This document shows, piece after piece, positions 6,024-7,559 of a stretch of DNA of 7,559 nucleotides. Source of the DNA: Cyclobacteriaceae bacterium (GTDB lineage: Bacteria > Bacteroidota > Bacteroidia > Cytophagales > Cyclobacteriaceae). Position numbers and translations under genes: made by a program. Location: contig JANYDR010000019.1 in assembly GCA_025363495.1 (NCBI GenBank), positions 1-7,559 on the forward strand, written 5' to 3'. The stretch's first letter is position 1; every line of letters begins with the position of its first letter. The notes under the pieces were generated by a model, which worked only from the letters and a program-made list of their open reading frames with translations, made no database searches and was not told where the DNA came from.

Positions 6024-7559
6024 TCATTTCATTTTAACAGCAAACTCTCTTGATTCTCCTTCTTTCAACAATAACGTTTGCTTCAAGTTGGATTCTCCCA
6101 CGTTTTTTATGATCAATGACTTGATATTTAATGCGCCATGATGCACGGAAACGGTAGCTTTTACTGAACCCTGACCGGCACTCACCACTACATTTCCCCA
6201 ACTATATCCATTTGACCAAAAGTAATTACCTGGAGTTGATGTGATAGAAAATTTTTGCTGAACCGCTGAATAATTAAATCCGCTAATGGCAATAATCATC
6301 GACCAGCTTGCCATCGCCCTGGCATAATGATGCCCGCATTCTGCTTCATCAAAGGGATTTCTTTTCAATCCATCAAACCTGTTTCGAACATTCGAAACAG
6401 TTTTCACGCCTTCATTTGTCATTCCTTCATAAACCATTCCTGCTGCAGCGGTGTACTCAAGACCAGTCCACACTTCATTGTAATAACTGAAAGGAATCTT
6501 AGGACGCTTTCCGGGAATGGGATAAGATGCAACTGCCAGTCCCGATTCATCACCTAATCCATACGTTCTCATGTTATTGAAGTGATCTTCAAAACTCTTT
6601 ACATAATTATATTTCCAGATACTTTCCATCGTCTTGCGAATATGAGTGGAGTCGGCAAGGTATCCAAGACCACAAATGTGGGCCATGTATTGTCCCACAA
6701 GCTGGTCAACAAGACAGCCTTCTCCAATTTGAAAATCAGGATTCTTCAGATCGGCGGAGCCCATACCGGCCATGAGTCCTGTAGCAATTTTAGATTTATC
6801 GGACACAGGTTGAATTTTCTGAACATAAAATTCACCATTGAAAAGATTGGCATCCGTCCATTTGCTTCCACTGGCAAATAACTTCAGGCAAGTAGTCTCA
6901 AACTCTTTATCTTTTAAATAATGCGCCATCGCCGCAGCCGCCTTCAACGCTCCCAGATACCAGAATTCTATTTCAGGATTCGGACCGAAGTATTCAATGT
7001 CCATTGTATTATGCTGACAACCTTCCATCACTCCATCTTTATCAGCATCCCAACCCCCAGCTATCCAGCTGAAGGCAAGTGCCTTCTTAACTCCCGGCCA
7101 ATGCTTCTTCAAAAATTCATCATCTCCGGAAAGCTGCCACTCGCGATACATTTTCATGATAGTACCCATCTGACCATCTGCCGCAGCGACCTTCCAGTTT
7201 TTCTTTTTATCCAATGGAAGCGACACACGGAAACTCATCAATCCCGTTTCTTCATCCAATCCCCAATCATATTCTATCGTACGCATTTTCTTCGCGAGTT
7301 CTCCGAATAAAAAAGGAGAAGCCTGCTCATAATTCCAGACATGGGTGCAATTACCATAGCATGAACCGATCGAATTAAAAATTCCCTCCCATCCAAAAAA
7401 ATTTCCATCCTTTGTTCGAAACGTAGTTTGAGTTCTTAATGTGCTTGCATTAAATAAGGCAGCTTCTTTTACTACATCCGGATATGTACTTTGCATGATA
7501 AGATTTACAAAGTCAAGGGTCTTATTCTCCAGAGCAGGTAATCGTGGTAAAGTCTTCTC
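6024..7559 (-). CDS. GH116 (GBA2-like) glycoside hydrolase, C-terminal 511 residues
   Basis: The frame is open to the window edge. The ATG at 7496 is internal, because 21 upstream codons (EKTLPRLPALENKTLDFVN...) continue without a stop and the family has a large N-terminal domain. Counting from the edge, signatures are CYGNCTHVWNY (67-77), WDADKDGVMEGCQHNTMD (170-187), GEGCLVDQLVGQ (279-290), NEVWTGLEY (361-369) and FDEAECGHHYARAMASW (403-419). By comparison from memory with human GBA2, E179 would be the nucleophile and D285 the acid/base. GH116 enzymes are beta-glucosidases, glucosylceramidases, beta-xylosidases and related activities acting on beta-glycosides; the substrate here is unknown. 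A beta-rich tail (about 430-511) follows the (alpha/alpha)6 catalytic domain. It is the first visible gene of the probable operon. Signal peptide and N-terminal sandwich, probably some hundreds of residues, lie outside the window. Confidence 0.88.
   Translation of the reverse strand, partial: EKTLPRLPALENKTLDFVNLIMQSTYPDVVKEAALFNASTLRTQTTFRTKDGNFFGWEGIFNSIGSCYGNCTHVWNYEQASPFLFGELAKKMRTIEYDWGLDEETGLMSFRVSLPLDKKKNWKVAAADGQMGTIMKMYREWQLSGDDEFLKKHWPGVKKALAFSWIAGGWDADKDGVMEGCQHNTMDIEYFGPNPEIEFWYLGALKAAAAMAHYLKDKEFETTCLKLFASGSKWTDANLFNGEFYVQKIQPVSDKSKIATGLMAGMGSADLKNPDFQIGEGCLVDQLVGQYMAHICGLGYLADSTHIRKTMESIWKYNYVKSFEDHFNNMRTYGLGDESGLAVASYPIPGKRPKIPFSYYNEVWTGLEYTAAAGMVYEGMTNEGVKTVSNVRNRFDGLKRNPFDEAECGHHYARAMASWSMIIAISGFNYSAVQQKFSITSTPGNYFWSNGYSWGNVVVSAGQGSVKATVSVHHGALNIKSLIIKNVGESNLKQTLLLKEGESREFAVKMK

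Noticed and set aside
6921..7310. Plus-strand 129-codon ORF, and others at 6327-6557 and 6582-6881
   Set aside because: They lie antisense inside the GH116 gene, whose family motifs are unmistakable. The translations are Phe/His/Ser-rich without recognisable domains, as expected of shadows.
7494..7496. ATG at 7496 as start of the GH116 gene
   Set aside because: The frame continues upstream to the window edge with protein-like codons, and a start here would remove the N-terminal domain typical of the family.

Overview
The window looks like chromosomal DNA from a member of the Bacteroidota. The evidence is AT-rich spacers, promoter -7 boxes matching TAnnTTTG, no Shine-Dalgarno sequences ahead of the genes, short signal peptides ending in ...SQ or ...GQQ, and families typical of the phylum (an Omp85-like protein with a DUF5982-type N-terminus, a PepSY-like periplasmic protein, secreted M28 and amidohydrolase enzymes). 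A member of the Cytophagales is my guess, but the sequence does not settle the order.

Left part (1-3072). A partial gene for a BamA/Omp85-like outer membrane protein leaves the window at base 1 on the minus strand. A 251-bp divergent spacer rich in symmetry follows. Then comes a plus-strand two-component unit: an OmpR/PhoB-family response regulator (593-1270, GTG start), its histidine kinase (1267-2547, sharing 4 nt as ATGA) and, after 60 bp with its own -7 box, a secreted protein with two PepSY-like repeats (2608-3072). The likely logic is that the kinase senses an envelope signal, the regulator acts on this locus and perhaps the divergent outer-membrane gene, and the PepSY protein is a periplasmic target or modulator.

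Middle (3073-3222). A convergent spacer holds a 69-bp imperfect inverted repeat built on CACATAG. It looks like a dispersed REP-like element and may also terminate transcription from both sides.

Right part (3223-7559). Three minus-strand genes are close together and probably form one operon, in transcription order: a GH116 (GBA2-like) glycoside hydrolase whose N-terminus lies beyond base 7559, a secreted metal-dependent amidohydrolase of the imidazolonepropionase/prolidase-like type, and a secreted M28 zinc peptidase with a C-terminal Fn3-like domain. Gaps are 22 and 58 bp, and the second holds a degenerate 7-nt tandem repeat. A glycosidase next to two enzymes of mainly amide-cleaving families suggests exported breakdown of a glycosylated, amide-containing compound; this is an inference.

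I see no mobile element, CRISPR array, tRNA or rRNA, and no frameshift. All genes are recognisable at family level. The less expected content is in the regulatory DNA and in the operon's gene combination.
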